Shown here piece after piece: positions 48,508 through 58,736 of a DNA stretch of 64,000 nt; position 1 is the first letter of the stretch, and every line of letters starts with the position of its first letter. The notes under the pieces were generated by a model. It saw nothing but the letters and a program-made list of their open reading frames with translations. It searched no databases and was not told the DNA's origin. Source of the stretch: Solibacillus sp. FSL K6-1523 (GTDB taxonomy: Bacteria; Bacillota; Bacilli; Bacillales_A; Planococcaceae); contig NZ_JBBOSU010000001.1 in assembly GCF_038005225.1 (NCBI RefSeq), positions 732,001 through 796,000 on the forward strand, in the 5' to 3' direction. A program made the position numbers and the translations under genes.

Positions 48508-48696
48508 CTCGATTCAGCAGGGATCAAATCCCAGCTGAATCGAGGAACTTAGGCTAAAAACGCCGCGTCGTGCGGCAATGCCTAAGTGACCAACATTGTG
48601 TTGGTCCAATGCCCCAGCGGATGTCACAGATTTTTTATAGGAGTTTTTCGAGCAAGCTCAAAAAAATCTGGACGCAATTACGCTAAGGCGAAATTG
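48508..48696 (+). repeat. Dispersed structured leader element, copy B (yitW-like)
   Basis: It contains three consecutive 5' hairpins instead of one: CTCGATTCAGC/GCTGAATCGAG (48508-48544), ACTTAGGC/GCCTAAGT with inner GCCGC/GCGGC (48547-48587), and GACCAACA/TGTTGGTC (48588-48606). Then comes the common core: AGCGGATGTCAC, P2 CAGATTTTTT...AAAAAATCTG, GGACGC and P3 (to 48696, with one imperfect pair). Confidence 0.85.
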
Positions 48697-48724
48697 ATTA
48701 AGATTGCGGGAGGAGAAACGAAAA

Positions 48725-49039
48725 ATGGCGATTGATCAAGATATGAAAGATAGCATGTATAGCGCATTAGAAAACGTAATTGACCCGGAGCTTGGCGTTG
48801 ATATTGTCAACTTAGGTTTAGTATATGACGTAGATTTAACAGATGAAGGTGCCGCGACAGTGACGATGACACTAACTTCAATGGGGTGTCCAATGGCTCC
48901 AGTTATCGTAGACCAAGTGCAAACGGCATTAAGCGAATTACCAGAAGTGAAAGAAACTGAGGTAAATATCGTATGGCAGCCAGCATGGTCAAAGGACAAT
49001 ATGTCACGCTATGCGAAAATGGCATTAGGTATTCGTTAA
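48725..49039 (+). CDS. MIP18/SufT-like iron-sulfur assembly protein (YitW-like)
   Basis: 104 residues of a single DUF59 domain: NVIDPELGVDIVNLGLVYDV and LTSMGCPMAPVIVDQVQTAL with its conserved Cys, then VNIVWQPAWSKDNMS. DUF59 proteins help load or repair Fe-S clusters. GGGAGGAG stands before ATG 48725; the frame continues upstream into the leader element and should not be used. Confidence 0.92.
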   Translation: MAIDQDMKDSMYSALENVIDPELGVDIVNLGLVYDVDLTDEGAATVTMTLTSMGCPMAPVIVDQVQTALSELPEVKETEVNIVWQPAWSKDNMSRYAKMALGIR

Positions 49040-49052
49040 AAGGTGGAAAATA

Positions 49053-49093
49053 AAATGCAGGAATGTTGTGAATGCAACGTTTCTGCATTTTTT
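49053..49093 (+). terminator. Terminator of the yitW-like gene
   Basis: AAATGCAG pairs with CTGCATTT, inner GTTG/CAAC, followed by T6. Confidence 0.88.
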
Positions 49094-49124
49094 GTTTCTT
49101 GTAAATAATTTTACACGACTGTAA

Positions 49125-49829
49125 TTAATCAATTCGACATATGGCAAGCGGACAATTTTCACAATCAATTTCTTGTTTTAAATAATTTAAATCAAGAATG
49201 GTAATATAGCTTTTTTCCATCTTAATCTTGTTTGTCTTTCGTAGGTCAGTAAGCATGCGATTGACCATTTCTCGACTCGTTGCACATAAATTTGCAATCT
49301 CTGTATTCGTCAATGCAAGGTTAATATGCACCTCATTGTTATTTCGATATTCACCGTACGTATTAGCTAAGCGAATTAAAGTGGAATAAAGAGCCCCCTT
49401 TTTGCCATGGAGAACTAAGTCACGTAAACGGCTTTGGTTTTTTATATTTTCTGTTTGAATCCATTTTAAAAATTCTATAAGCAGTGTCGGTTGTTCATTT
49501 AAAATTGTTTCAAATTGATTGTTGTGAATAGAAAATAGTTTGGAACATTCAAGTGTCTTTGCAGTTGTTGAATGATGTTGTTCGCCGCAAAACAATAAAC
49601 TTTCTCCAATTAGGCTGTTCGAACTACAAATACGAATCGTCAATTCTTTGCCACTTTCTGTTTCCTTACTAATTTGTATAGAACCATTATGAATTAAAAA
49701 AATATGATCAGCTAATTCACCTTCTTGGAAAATATGCATCCCTTTGTCTGCTTTAATCAATGTCCCCTTTGAGTGAAATATTGCTGCAATTTTTTGTGGG
49801 ATCATTTGTAAAGTATCTACAAAAATCAC
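49125..49829 (-). CDS. fnr: Crp/Fnr-type oxygen regulator Fnr
   Basis: 234 residues: N-terminal cyclic-nucleotide-binding-like barrel (GMHIFQEGELADHIFLIHNG), long dimer helix, and a winged helix-turn-helix (LTNTEIANLCATSREMVNRML). The C-terminal tail CENCPLAIC is a C-x2-C-x4-C cluster, the arrangement of Bacillus Fnr, which carries a 4Fe-4S cluster with these cysteines and an Asp. It therefore probably senses oxygen. The start is uncertain: GTG 49829 sits very close to GGAAGGA, and ATG 49805 is an alternative. Confidence 0.88.
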   Translation of the reverse strand: MIFVDTLQMIPQKIAAIFHSKGTLIKADKGMHIFQEGELADHIFLIHNGSIQISKETESGKELTIRICSSNSLIGESLLFCGEQHHSTTAKTLECSKLFSIHNNQFETILNEQPTLLIEFLKWIQTENIKNQSRLRDLVLHGKKGALYSTLIRLANTYGEYRNNNEVHINLALTNTEIANLCATSREMVNRMLTDLRKTNKIKMEKSYITILDLNYLKQEIDCENCPLAICRID

Positions 49830-49925
49830 ATCCTTCCAACTGAAATGTAAAATTATTACTAATTAAATATAGGATTATCATACCACATTTTAGGTCTTAG
49901 GGGATAAAGTAATAGGTGCAATTAT

Positions 49926-49954
49926 TTGAAATTTAATTATTTTTGACCTACAAT
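49926..49954 (+). promoter_or_regulatory. Promoter of the clpB-like gene
   Basis: TTGAAA (49926-49931), 17 bases, TACAAT (49949-49954). The predicted start near 49961 falls at the CtsR box. Confidence 0.65.
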
Positions 49955-49960
49955 TAAATT

Positions 49961-49977
49961 AGTCAAAGAAGGTCAAA
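49961..49977 (+). promoter_or_regulatory. CtsR operator
   Basis: AGTCAAAGAAGGTCAAA matches the CtsR heptad repeat [AG]GTCAAA-NAN-[AG]GTCAAA exactly, placed over the transcription start. CtsR represses clp genes in Gram-positive bacteria and releases on heat shock. Confidence 0.88.
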
Positions 49978-49979
49978 AA

Positions 49980-50111
49980 AACTTATTTCAGCGATTGTTC
50001 AAACAACCGTTGAAATAAGTTAAGCCTCTGGCAGATGTCACAGAATCGGAAGGGAATTCTTTGTGCAAGCACAAAGCCGATTCAGGACGCAATTATGCCG
50101 AGGCATAATTG
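49980..50111 (+). repeat. Dispersed structured leader element, copy C (clpB-like)
   Basis: P1 AACTTATTTCA/TGAAATAAGTT (49980-50021). The core starts CTCTGGCAGATGTCAC. P2 is GAATCGG/CCGATTC capped by TTTGTGC-AA-GCACAAA, different in sequence from copies A, B and D but paired in the same way. GGACGC follows, then P3 CAATTATGCC-GA-GGCATAATTG (50090-50111), in which the T-A pair replaces the C-G pair of the other copies. AAGGGG of the clpB-like gene follows at once. Confidence 0.85.
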
Positions 50112-50129
50112 ATAAGGGGTGCAATATTT

Positions 50130-52256
50130 ATGCAATTTAATCAAACACAAGATAATCGTCCGCCACTTGAACAATATGGACGAAATTTAATTGAACAAGT
50201 TAAAAATGGGAAAATGGACCCGGTAATTGGACGAGATGAAGAAATCAGAAATGTCATTCGCATTTTATCAAGAAAGACAAAAAATAATCCCGTACTAATC
50301 GGAGAACCGGGTGTCGGTAAAACGGCTATTGTTGAAGGATTAGCACAACGAATTGTTCGGAAAGATGTGCCAGAAGGGTTAAAAGAAGCACAAGTTTATG
50401 AGTTAGATATGAGTGCATTAATCGCGGGTGCAAGTTACCGTGGACAATTTGAAGAGCGTTTAAAAGCTGTGTTAAAACAGGTGAAGGATGCAGAGGGGAG
50501 CATTATTTTATTCATCGACGAAATTCATACGATTGTAGGTGCGGGAAAATCCGATGGCGCCATGGATGCGGGCAATATGCTGAAACCGATGCTTGCAAGA
50601 GGGGAACTTCACTGTATTGGTGCGACGACATTAGATGAATACCGCATGTATATCGAAAAAGATCCAGCACTTGAACGACGCTTTCAACAAGTGATGGTGA
50701 GAGAACCTTCTATTGAAGATACGGTATCCATTTTACGCGGTATTAAAGATCGTTTTGAGGAACATCACCGCGGTGTTCGCATACATGACCGTGCCATTAT
50801 TGCGGCAGCACAATTAGCGAATCGTTATATTACCGATCGTTTTTTACCAGATAAAGCAATTGATCTAGTCGATGAAGCGTGCGCAATGATTCGAATTGAA
50901 ATTGATTCGATGCCACAAGAGCTTGATCAAGCAACGCGCCGTTTAACACAATTAAAAATTGAACAGCAAGCATTGAAAAAAGAAAAAGATGCAGCGAGTA
51001 AAAAGCGACTTGAAATATTAAGCGAAGAAATCGATGAATTAGAACAAGCGATGAAAAGTATGCAGGAACAATGGGATATCGAAAAAAATGGACTTCAAAA
51101 CGTCCGCGACAAAAAGGATTTATTAAAAAAATATATTGCAGAAGCGGAAGATTTAGTGCATACGAATAGTAATTTAGCGCGTGCAGGTGAATTGCAATAC
51201 AGTAAAATTCCAACGCTCGAAAAGGAAGTTGCCGAACTCGAGCAGCAGCTAAAAGAGACAGAGGGCAACCGTATGCTACGCGAAGAAGTGACAGAAGAAG
51301 AAATCGCAAAAATTATTTCTCGATGGACAGGTATTCCAGTAACGAAGCTTGTAGAAGGAGAACGAGGAAAATTACTGCGTTTAAAAGATACATTGCATGA
51401 ACGTGTCGTAGGTCAAGAAGATGCAGTTACATTGGTGACAGAAGCGGTATGGCGTGCGCGTTCGGGTATTAAAGATCCAAATAAGCCGATTGGTAGTTTC
51501 TTATTTTTAGGTCCAACCGGTGTCGGAAAAACAGAATTGGCCAAAGCATTAGCAGCACAATTATTTGACTCAGAGGATCATTTCATTCGGATTGATATGA
51601 GTGAATATATGGAGAAACATTCGGTATCTCGATTAGTTGGCGCGCCTCCAGGGTATATCGGCTATGAGGAAGGTGGTCAACTTACGGAAGCAGTGAGACG
51701 TAATCCATATTCTGTCGTACTACTAGATGAAATTGAAAAAGCACATCCGGATGTGGCAAATATTTTACTGCAAGTGCTAGATGATGGGCGCATTACCGAT
51801 AGCCAAGGACGCAATGTCAACTTTACAAACACGGTCGTTATATTAACGTCGAATATCGGCTCGCATTATTTACTGGAAAACAGCGAGAACTCCGAACAGT
51901 TAGTGAATGCAGCATTACTTCAGCATTTTAAACCAGAGCTGTTAAATCGTATGGATGATATCATTATGTTCCATGCATTGTCGAATGAACATTTCCATGC
52001 AATTGCTTGGAAATATGTACACCAGTTACAAGCACGTGTGGCTGAGCAAGAAATTACATTGCAAGTAGATGAGGCGGTTGTGGATTGGGTTGTCGAAAAT
52101 GGTATTGACCCACAATTTGGTGCACGTCCTTTAAAACGATTTGTACAGCGTCATTTAGAAACGATTGTTGCGCGAGAGTTATTAAAAGGGGAAGTAACAG
52201 CTGGAGAAACGCTTCATATCCAGATCGAAAATGGAGCAATCCAAATAGGCAAATAA
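50130..52256 (+). CDS. ClpB-type disaggregase lacking the N domain
   Basis: 708 residues beginning at the first AAA+ module ([20 protein letters not shown]). It has [14 protein letters not shown] and [14 protein letters not shown] Walker A motifs, and between them a long coiled-coil M domain of ClpB type ([19 protein letters not shown] to the [12 protein letters not shown] helix). The Clp_N domain of about 145 residues is absent, and there is no ClpE-type zinc finger. The segment where ClpC/ClpA carry a [VI]GF ClpP loop reads [18 protein letters not shown] without such a tripeptide, so it is probably a disaggregase rather than a protease partner. Regulated by CtsR and preceded by leader element C. 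Confidence 0.88.
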   Translation: MQFNQTQDNRPPLEQYGRNLIEQVKNGKMDPVIGRDEEIRNVIRILSRKTKNNPVLIGEPGVGKTAIVEGLAQRIVRKDVPEGLKEAQVYELDMSALIAGASYRGQFEERLKAVLKQVKDAEGSIILFIDEIHTIVGAGKSDGAMDAGNMLKPMLARGELHCIGATTLDEYRMYIEKDPALERRFQQVMVREPSIEDTVSILRGIKDRFEEHHRGVRIHDRAIIAAAQLANRYITDRFLPDKAIDLVDEACAMIRIEIDSMPQELDQATRRLTQLKIEQQALKKEKDAASKKRLEILSEEIDELEQAMKSMQEQWDIEKNGLQNVRDKKDLLKKYIAEAEDLVHTNSNLARAGELQYSKIPTLEKEVAELEQQLKETEGNRMLREEVTEEEIAKIISRWTGIPVTKLVEGERGKLLRLKDTLHERVVGQEDAVTLVTEAVWRARSGIKDPNKPIGSFLFLGPTGVGKTELAKALAAQLFDSEDHFIRIDMSEYMEKHSVSRLVGAPPGYIGYEEGGQLTEAVRRNPYSVVLLDEIEKAHPDVANILLQVLDDGRITDSQGRNVNFTNTVVILTSNIGSHYLLENSENSEQLVNAALLQHFKPELLNRMDDIIMFHALSNEHFHAIAWKYVHQLQARVAEQEITLQVDEAVVDWVVENGIDPQFGARPLKRFVQRHLETIVARELLKGEVTAGETLHIQIENGAIQIGK

Positions 52257-52268
52257 TAAATAAACAAA

Positions 52269-52314
52269 AAAGACATCCACTCGGCATTATTTGCACGGTT
52301 GGATGTCTTTCTTA
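52269..52314. terminator. Bidirectional terminator between clpB-like and yjzD-like genes
   Basis: AAAGACATCC pairs with GGATGTCTTT; T-rich flanks on both strands serve the convergent genes. Confidence 0.88.
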
Positions 52315-52315
52315 A

Positions 52316-52513
52316 TTAGTGTTGTTCTGCTTCGAATTCTGGTGTAGATTCGTTTGGAATAATTGCTGCGATAACAAATACTAAAACGCTGAATGCTAAT
52401 GAAATAATAACACCGTTTAGGAAGTTAAAATCAACAGCTAATACAGAACTTACTACATAATTTAGCATAGATACTAATAAAAATGACCAAAAGAAAGTAA
52501 CGATATATTGCAT
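52316..52513 (-). CDS. YjzD-like small membrane protein (DUF2929)
   Basis: 65 residues with two hydrophobic helices (QYIVTFFWSFLLVSMLNYVV; NGVIISLAFSVLVFVIAAII) and an acidic tail. Start ATG 52513 follows GAGGTGAA; the earlier in-frame GTG at 52522 is within that site. In B. subtilis yjzD lies next to fabHA-fabF, as here. Function unknown. Confidence 0.8.
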   Translation of the reverse strand: MQYIVTFFWSFLLVSMLNYVVSSVLAVDFNFLNGVIISLAFSVLVFVIAAIIPNESTPEFEAEQH

Positions 52514-52716
52514 CAAATTCACCTCATTGAACTTATTTAAATGTTTATTATAGAATTACATCCTCAATATCATACCATAAGCGTGCTCAAAAATAAAATA
52601 GAGAATCGAACAATTCGGTAAGTTGTCAAATCTTTGTTAGAAGAATTGTTTCTTTAAGAATTCAAATTCAATATGCGCTAATTCCCAACGCGTTAAATAG
52701 GAGAGGAATTTTTTTA

Positions 52717-52762
52717 TTGTTTTCAGAAAAGTTATGGTCTATAATTAGTACCAGATACTAAT
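52717..52762 (+). promoter_or_regulatory. fabH-fabF promoter with FapR operator
   Basis: TTGTTT-N17-TATAAT (52717-52745) overlaps the palindrome ATTAGTACCAGATACTAAT (52744-52762), which differs by one base from the FapR consensus. FapR represses lipid synthesis genes and is released by malonyl-CoA, so the operon senses its own substrate supply. Confidence 0.92.
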
Positions 52763-52816
52763 CGTTAGTGTTATAAATAAAGGGAAAATGGGATAGAAAA
52801 ATAAGGGGGATACAAT

Positions 52817-53752
52817 ATGAATGCAGGGATTATTGGTATTGGTAAGTACTTACCTGAAAAAGTAGTGACAAATATGGATCTTGAAAAGGTTTTAGATACA
52901 TCAGATGAATGGATTCGTACGCGAACGGGCATTGAACAACGATACATTGCAGAAGATGAAGAAACATCTGATTTAGCATATAAAGCAGCAGTAAAAGCGA
53001 TAGAAAATGCAGGAATTACAGCGCAGCAAATTGGGTTAATTATCGTGGCGACGGTTACGCAAGATCAAAATTTCCCAAGTGTTGCATGCCAGATTCAAGA
53101 ACGTTTAGGTGCTTCTAATGGTGGAGCGATGGATATTTCAGCGGCTTGCTCAGGCTTTATTTATGCAACGACGATTGCCAAACAGTTTATCGAAAGTAAC
53201 AGCTACGACTATGTATTAGTAGTAGGTGTTGAGAAATTATCGAAAATTGTCGATTGGGATGACCGTAATACAGCCGTATTATTTGGTGATGGAGCGAGTG
53301 CAGCGGTAATCGGAAAAGTTTCAGAAGGTAGAGGAATTTTAGCTTTTGAACTTGGCGCAGATGGTACAGGTGGAAAGCATTTAAAAATCGATGAAGAAAA
53401 CAATATTTTTATGAATGGACGTGAAGTATTTAAATTTGCGGTCCGACAAATGGGAGAATCTGCTTTAAGTGTGATTGAAAAAGCAGGGCTGACAAAAGAA
53501 GATGTTGATTATTTAGTGCCGCATCAGGCGAATATCCGTATTATGGAAGCCGCGCGTGAACGTCTAGGTTTACCAGAAGAAAAAATGTCTAAAACAATTC
53601 AAAAGTATGGCAATACTTCTGCCGCATCAATCGGAATTTCGATTGTGGATGATCTTGAAACAGGGAAAATAAAAGAGGATGATATCGTTGTCCTTGTCGG
53701 TTTTGGTGGAGGCCTCACATGGGGTGCCTTAGCAATGAAATGGGGTAAATAA
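52817..53752 (+). CDS. fabH: Beta-ketoacyl-ACP synthase III
   Basis: FabH condenses acyl-CoA primers with malonyl-ACP to begin fatty acid synthesis. The 311 residues carry the catalytic triad in context: Cys in DISAACSGF, His in VPHQANIRI, and Asn in KYGNTSAAS. Bacillales FabH prefers branched primers, which is family knowledge. GGGGGATACAAT precedes the ATG. fabF is 47 bases downstream in the same FapR-controlled operon. Confidence 0.96.
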   Translation: MNAGIIGIGKYLPEKVVTNMDLEKVLDTSDEWIRTRTGIEQRYIAEDEETSDLAYKAAVKAIENAGITAQQIGLIIVATVTQDQNFPSVACQIQERLGASNGGAMDISAACSGFIYATTIAKQFIESNSYDYVLVVGVEKLSKIVDWDDRNTAVLFGDGASAAVIGKVSEGRGILAFELGADGTGGKHLKIDEENNIFMNGREVFKFAVRQMGESALSVIEKAGLTKEDVDYLVPHQANIRIMEAARERLGLPEEKMSKTIQKYGNTSAASIGISIVDDLETGKIKEDDIVVLVGFGGGLTWGALAMKWGK

Positions 53753-53799
53753 GTAAGCAGTAAACGCAGAACAAATCATCAAGCAAAAGGGAGAATCAA

Positions 53800-55047
53800 A
53801 TGATGGAAAAAAGACGAGTAGTTGTGACGGGTATTGGCGCTGTAACACCAGTTGGAAATAGTGCCGAACAAGCATGGGAAAATGTAGTTGCAGGTAAATC
53901 AGGTGTAGGTCCATTAACACGTGTAGATACGAGTAAATTTACGGTTTCTGTTGCAGCGGAAATAACAGACTTTAATATAGAAGATTATATTGAGAAAAAA
54001 GAAGCACGTAAAATGGACCGCTTTACGCATTACGCACTTGCAGCGTCAATGATGGCAGCAAAAGATGCGGATTTAACGATTACTGACGAAATGGCTCCAC
54101 GGGTTGGTGTTTGGATTGGTTCAGGAATTGGTGGAATGGAAACGCATGAACAGCAATTTTTAACATTCCAAGAGCGCGGTGTACGTCGTGTGAGTCCGTT
54201 TTTCGTACCAATGATGATTCCAGATATGGCTTCAGGGCAAGTGTCGATTTATCTTGGTGCAAAAGGTGTTAACTCTTGCTCTGTAACAGCTTGTGCATCT
54301 GGAACGAATTCGATTGGTGATGCGTTTAAAGTCATTGAACGAGGCGATGCGGATGTGATGATTACAGGTGGGGCAGAAGCGCCGATCGTGACAATGGCCG
54401 TTGCTGGTTTTAGTTCAAACACAGCATTATCATTAAATCCAGATGCGAACACAGCTTCTCGTCCATTTGATAAAAATCGTGATGGATTCGTTATTGGTGA
54501 AGGTGCAGGAATTTTAATTTTGGAAGAGCTAGAGCATGCAAAAGCGCGTGGTGCGAAAATTTACGGTGAAGTAGTAGGTTATGGTTCGACAGGTGATGCC
54601 CACCATATTACGGCGCCAGCTCCAAATGGTGAAGGTGCTGCACGTGCAATGGCGATGGCGTTAAATGATGCAAACGTTGCGCCAGAACAAGTTGGTTATA
54701 TTAATGCACATGGTACTAGTACACCATATAATGATCTATTCGAAACACAAGCTGTGAAAACGGTATTTGGTGAGCATGCCTACCAATTGGCAATGAGCTC
54801 AACTAAAAGTGTAACGGGCCATTTATTAGGCGCGGCTGGTGGCGTGGAGGCAATCTTTACGTTAATGGCGTTAAAAGAAGGCGTTTTACCACCGACGATG
54901 AATTTACATGACCCAGATCCGGAATGTGATTTAGATTATGTTCCAAATGAGGCACGAAAAGCATCGATTGACTTTGCATTAAGCAATTCTTTAGGCTTTG
55001 GCGGTCATAATGCTTGTTTATTGTTTAAAAAATATACAGGCGCATAA
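53800..55047 (+). CDS. fabF: Beta-ketoacyl-ACP synthase II
   Basis: FabF elongates acyl-ACP. The 415 residues contain the Cys-His-His set: [10 protein letters not shown] (Cys nucleophile), [11 protein letters not shown] (His) and [14 protein letters not shown] (Lys and His), plus a C-terminal [17 protein letters not shown] lies 6 bases before the first of two adjacent ATGs; the second (53803) is equally possible. It is followed by a terminator. Confidence 0.96.
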   Translation: MMEKRRVVVTGIGAVTPVGNSAEQAWENVVAGKSGVGPLTRVDTSKFTVSVAAEITDFNIEDYIEKKEARKMDRFTHYALAASMMAAKDADLTITDEMAPRVGVWIGSGIGGMETHEQQFLTFQERGVRRVSPFFVPMMIPDMASGQVSIYLGAKGVNSCSVTACASGTNSIGDAFKVIERGDADVMITGGAEAPIVTMAVAGFSSNTALSLNPDANTASRPFDKNRDGFVIGEGAGILILEELEHAKARGAKIYGEVVGYGSTGDAHHITAPAPNGEGAARAMAMALNDANVAPEQVGYINAHGTSTPYNDLFETQAVKTVFGEHAYQLAMSSTKSVTGHLLGAAGGVEAIFTLMALKEGVLPPTMNLHDPDPECDLDYVPNEARKASIDFALSNSLGFGGHNACLLFKKYTGA

Positions 55048-55077
55048 ATTCTAAAAAGAATTCTCTATTTAAATGAA

Positions 55078-55113
55078 AAACAACGTACGCAGTCATGGCG
55101 CACGTTGTTTTTT
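55078..55113 (+). terminator. fabF terminator
   Basis: AACAACGTACGC pairs with GCGCACGTTGTT (one mismatch), then T-run. Confidence 0.9.
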
Positions 55114-55131
55114 CGTATAGTTGTACAAAGG

Positions 55132-56575
<1,444 letters not shown>

Positions 56576-56721
56576 CATAATATTGAATGTGATTATATCG
56601 TACTTATTAGAAAAAATGCAAATATTATTATGAGGCATCAATCTTTTTGAATAAAAAACGTGAATTATGGACATAGTAGTATTACTAATAGCTTTTTTAA
56701 TGGTGATTAGATTACAGTTTA

Positions 56722-56754
56722 TTTTTCTCAATTGTTGTTCATAATTGAGAAAAA
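56722..56754. repeat. Inverted repeat in the trpS-spx gap
   Basis: TTTTTCTCAATT and AATTGAGAAAAA are perfect 12-base arms with a 9-base spacer. AT-rich with A/T ends on both sides; it may be an operator or a weak bidirectional terminator. The rest of the 480-base gap between the T-box and spx is AT-rich. Confidence 0.5.
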
Positions 56755-56886
56755 AATTGGGGCGAAATATGTTTAGGTAATCCGTCTTTGGGGTAGTTTT
56801 TAAAGGGAAGACATAATTATTATAGGAAATGGTCTTTTAAGAGAAAAAATGTGCATATTTTTTTTGCGGAAACAAGCGTTTATTTG

Positions 56887-56926
56887 TTGACAAAGTATAT
56901 TCAAATGATGTCTTTTCCTGTATAAT
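56887..56926 (+). promoter_or_regulatory. Possible spx promoter region
   Basis: A perfect TTGACA (56887) and a perfect TATAAT (56921) are both present but 28 bases apart, too far to act together. They may belong to two overlapping promoters, as spx has several in B. subtilis. The spx start codon is 130 bases downstream. Confidence 0.35.
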
Positions 56927-57057
56927 AAAAGCATAGTATTAAATTAAATTAATTCTAAATTAACGATTAAATCGTCCACATTCTAATTTACTTCATTTCA
57001 AGCGTTTTTATCCGCTTAACGAAGGAAATTGATTTAATGAGGAGAGGGAGTGAGACA

Positions 57058-57456
57058 ATGTTAGTAACATTATTTACTTCACCAAGTTGTACTTCATGTC
57101 GAAAAGCGAAAGCATGGTTAGAAGAGCATGATATCTCGTATACAGAACGCAACATTTTTTCTGAACCACTTACAATTAGTGAAATCAAAGAAATTTTAAG
57201 TATGACAGAAGATGGTACAGATGAAATCATTTCGACGAGATCAAAAATCTTCCAAAAACTAAATGTAGATGTAGAAAATTTACCTCTGCAGCGGTTATAT
57301 GAGCTTATTCAAGAATATCCAGGATTATTACGTCGTCCGATTATTTTAGATAAAAAACGATTACAAGTAGGTTATAACGAAGATGAAATTCGTCGATTCC
57401 TACCTCGTAAAGTTCGTGCTTATCAACTACAAGAAGCGCAACGAATGGTTAACTAA
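57058..57456 (+). CDS. spx: Redox-sensing transcription regulator Spx
   Basis: Spx binds the RNA polymerase alpha C-terminal domain and redirects transcription under thiol stress. The 132 residues are close to B. subtilis Spx: [17 protein letters not shown] with the CxxC redox switch, [43 protein letters not shown] and [20 protein letters not shown] 57058 follows GGGAGTGAG. Its proteolysis adaptor spxH is also in this window (62321-63127) and mecA follows it directly. Confidence 0.97.
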   Translation: MLVTLFTSPSCTSCRKAKAWLEEHDISYTERNIFSEPLTISEIKEILSMTEDGTDEIISTRSKIFQKLNVDVENLPLQRLYELIQEYPGLLRRPIILDKKRLQVGYNEDEIRRFLPRKVRAYQLQEAQRMVN

Positions 57457-57471
57457 ATAAATTTTATGATG

Positions 57472-57512
57472 GATGTTACTCATGCAAATTTGCTGCTGTA
57501 ACATCTTTTTTT
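57472..57512 (+). terminator. spx terminator
   Basis: GATGTTAC pairs with GTAACATC, then T7. Confidence 0.92.
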
Positions 57513-57773
57513 ATCGCCATGGTCTATCAACTCATCAAATAACGGAATTGAAAGGTGTTAGCCTTGATTTCGATGTAAAGGTACAATACAATTTCAAGTA
57601 TTCAAATAATTTCGCTACAATAATGTTTTTCCTTTTCATTTTCATGCAATCCATCATACAATAGAGTTATAGATATCCTACTACTGTAAAATAGGGTATT
57701 TAGCTCAGATTTTGTAGAGCACGATGGATTTACATTGCACTTTAAGTGAAATAAATTTGGTTTAGTTCTGTTT

Positions 57774-57818
57774 AGTAGAACACATCTACTGGACGCAATT
57801 TTTGCGAAGGCGAAATTG
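57774..57818 (+). repeat. Degenerate leader element, copy E (mecA)
   Basis: Only the 3' half remains: a short P2 (AGTAG/CTACT), the constant GGACGC (57791-57796), and a P3 hairpin starting CAATT and ending AAATTG with two mispairs. It is co-oriented with mecA and lies 51 bases before its start codon. Confidence 0.65.
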
Positions 57819-57869
57819 ACTGATATACTGTGTAGTTCAATGATTGACTGTGAAAGGAGTTGAAGTCTA

Positions 57870-58514
57870 ATGGACATCGAACGCATTAACGAAAATACGT
57901 TAAAACTTTTTATTACGTATAGTGATATCGAGGATCGCGGCTATAGTCGTGAGGAGATTTGGTATAATCGTGCAAAAGGGGAAGAGCTTTTCTGGGATGT
58001 TATTGGCGAGGTGAATACGGAAGATTACTTTGATTTAGATGGTCCGATTTGGATTCACATAAATGCATCAGAAGTTGGCTTGGAAGTTGTCGTGACACGC
58101 GCATCTGTCAATAATGACTCCGATGCTTCATCAATGGTAGGCCCTTTTGAAGAAAGTCATGATATAACAGACCAATTAACAGATATGGAAGAAGCGCTTT
58201 TTAATTCTCTTGGTAAAAATAAAGAAGAGGAACCAATTGAAAATGCACGATTCCGTTTTAAAGATATCGATGAATTAGTACCGCTTGCAAGACGCGCATC
58301 ATTATTCGGCGTAAAATCCGCGCTATATCAATGTGAAGGATACTATTATTTAGTTGTGGATTTACTCGATTTAGATCAGCAGGAAGCAAAAAATATGATT
58401 GCGCTCTGCAGTGAATATTTATCATCATCTAAAATGACAATTCATAGATTGGAAGAGTATGGAGAAGTGATTATTTCGGAAGATTGTTTCGAAACAATCG
58501 CGAGTTATTTCTAA
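57870..58514 (+). CDS. mecA: Adaptor protein MecA
   Basis: MecA delivers ComK, ComS and other clients to ClpCP in B. subtilis. The 214 residues show the N-terminal substrate domain (MDIERINENTLKLFITYSDI, EEIWYNRAKGEELFWDVI), an acidic linker, and the C-terminal ClpC-binding domain (FRFKDIDELVPLARRA and onward). GAAAGGAG lies about 9 bases before the ATG. comK is 37 kb away in the same window. It carries a degenerate leader element in its 5' region. Confidence 0.95.
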   Translation: MDIERINENTLKLFITYSDIEDRGYSREEIWYNRAKGEELFWDVIGEVNTEDYFDLDGPIWIHINASEVGLEVVVTRASVNNDSDASSMVGPFEESHDITDQLTDMEEALFNSLGKNKEEEPIENARFRFKDIDELVPLARRASLFGVKSALYQCEGYYYLVVDLLDLDQQEAKNMIALCSEYLSSSKMTIHRLEEYGEVIISEDCFETIASYF

Positions 58515-58545
58515 AATCAAGCTTCCATTGTCAATAAGCAAGCAC

Positions 58546-58580
58546 ATGCCGTTTTGATTCATTTCAAAACGGTATTTTTG
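58546..58580 (+). terminator. mecA terminator
   Basis: CCGTTTTGA pairs with TCAAAACGG, then TATTTTTG. Confidence 0.88.
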
Positions 58581-58618
58581 CGTTTTTTATACTAGAATGA
58601 ATATTGCTACACATACGC

Positions 58619-58631
58619 AAAATTTATTTTT
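58619..58631 (+). promoter_or_regulatory. Candidate ComK AT-box before coiA
   Basis: AAAA-TTTAT-TTTT fits AAAA-N5-TTTT exactly and lies 106 bases before coiA, a ComK-controlled gene in B. subtilis. ComK binds pairs of boxes; I see no good second box at the usual spacing, so this is tentative. Confidence 0.35.
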
Positions 58632-58736
58632 CAATAAAAACGAGCGTTCAAAATGGAAGTTTGCCAACAGTAACATTTCGTAAGTTGAAATGCAACGGTA
58701 AAATCGTTACGATGATACATAAGGGGGTGGTGCATT

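Noticed and set aside
57473-57664. 63-codon frame after spx
   Set aside because: It begins inside the spx terminator and has no ribosome site or recognisable domain.
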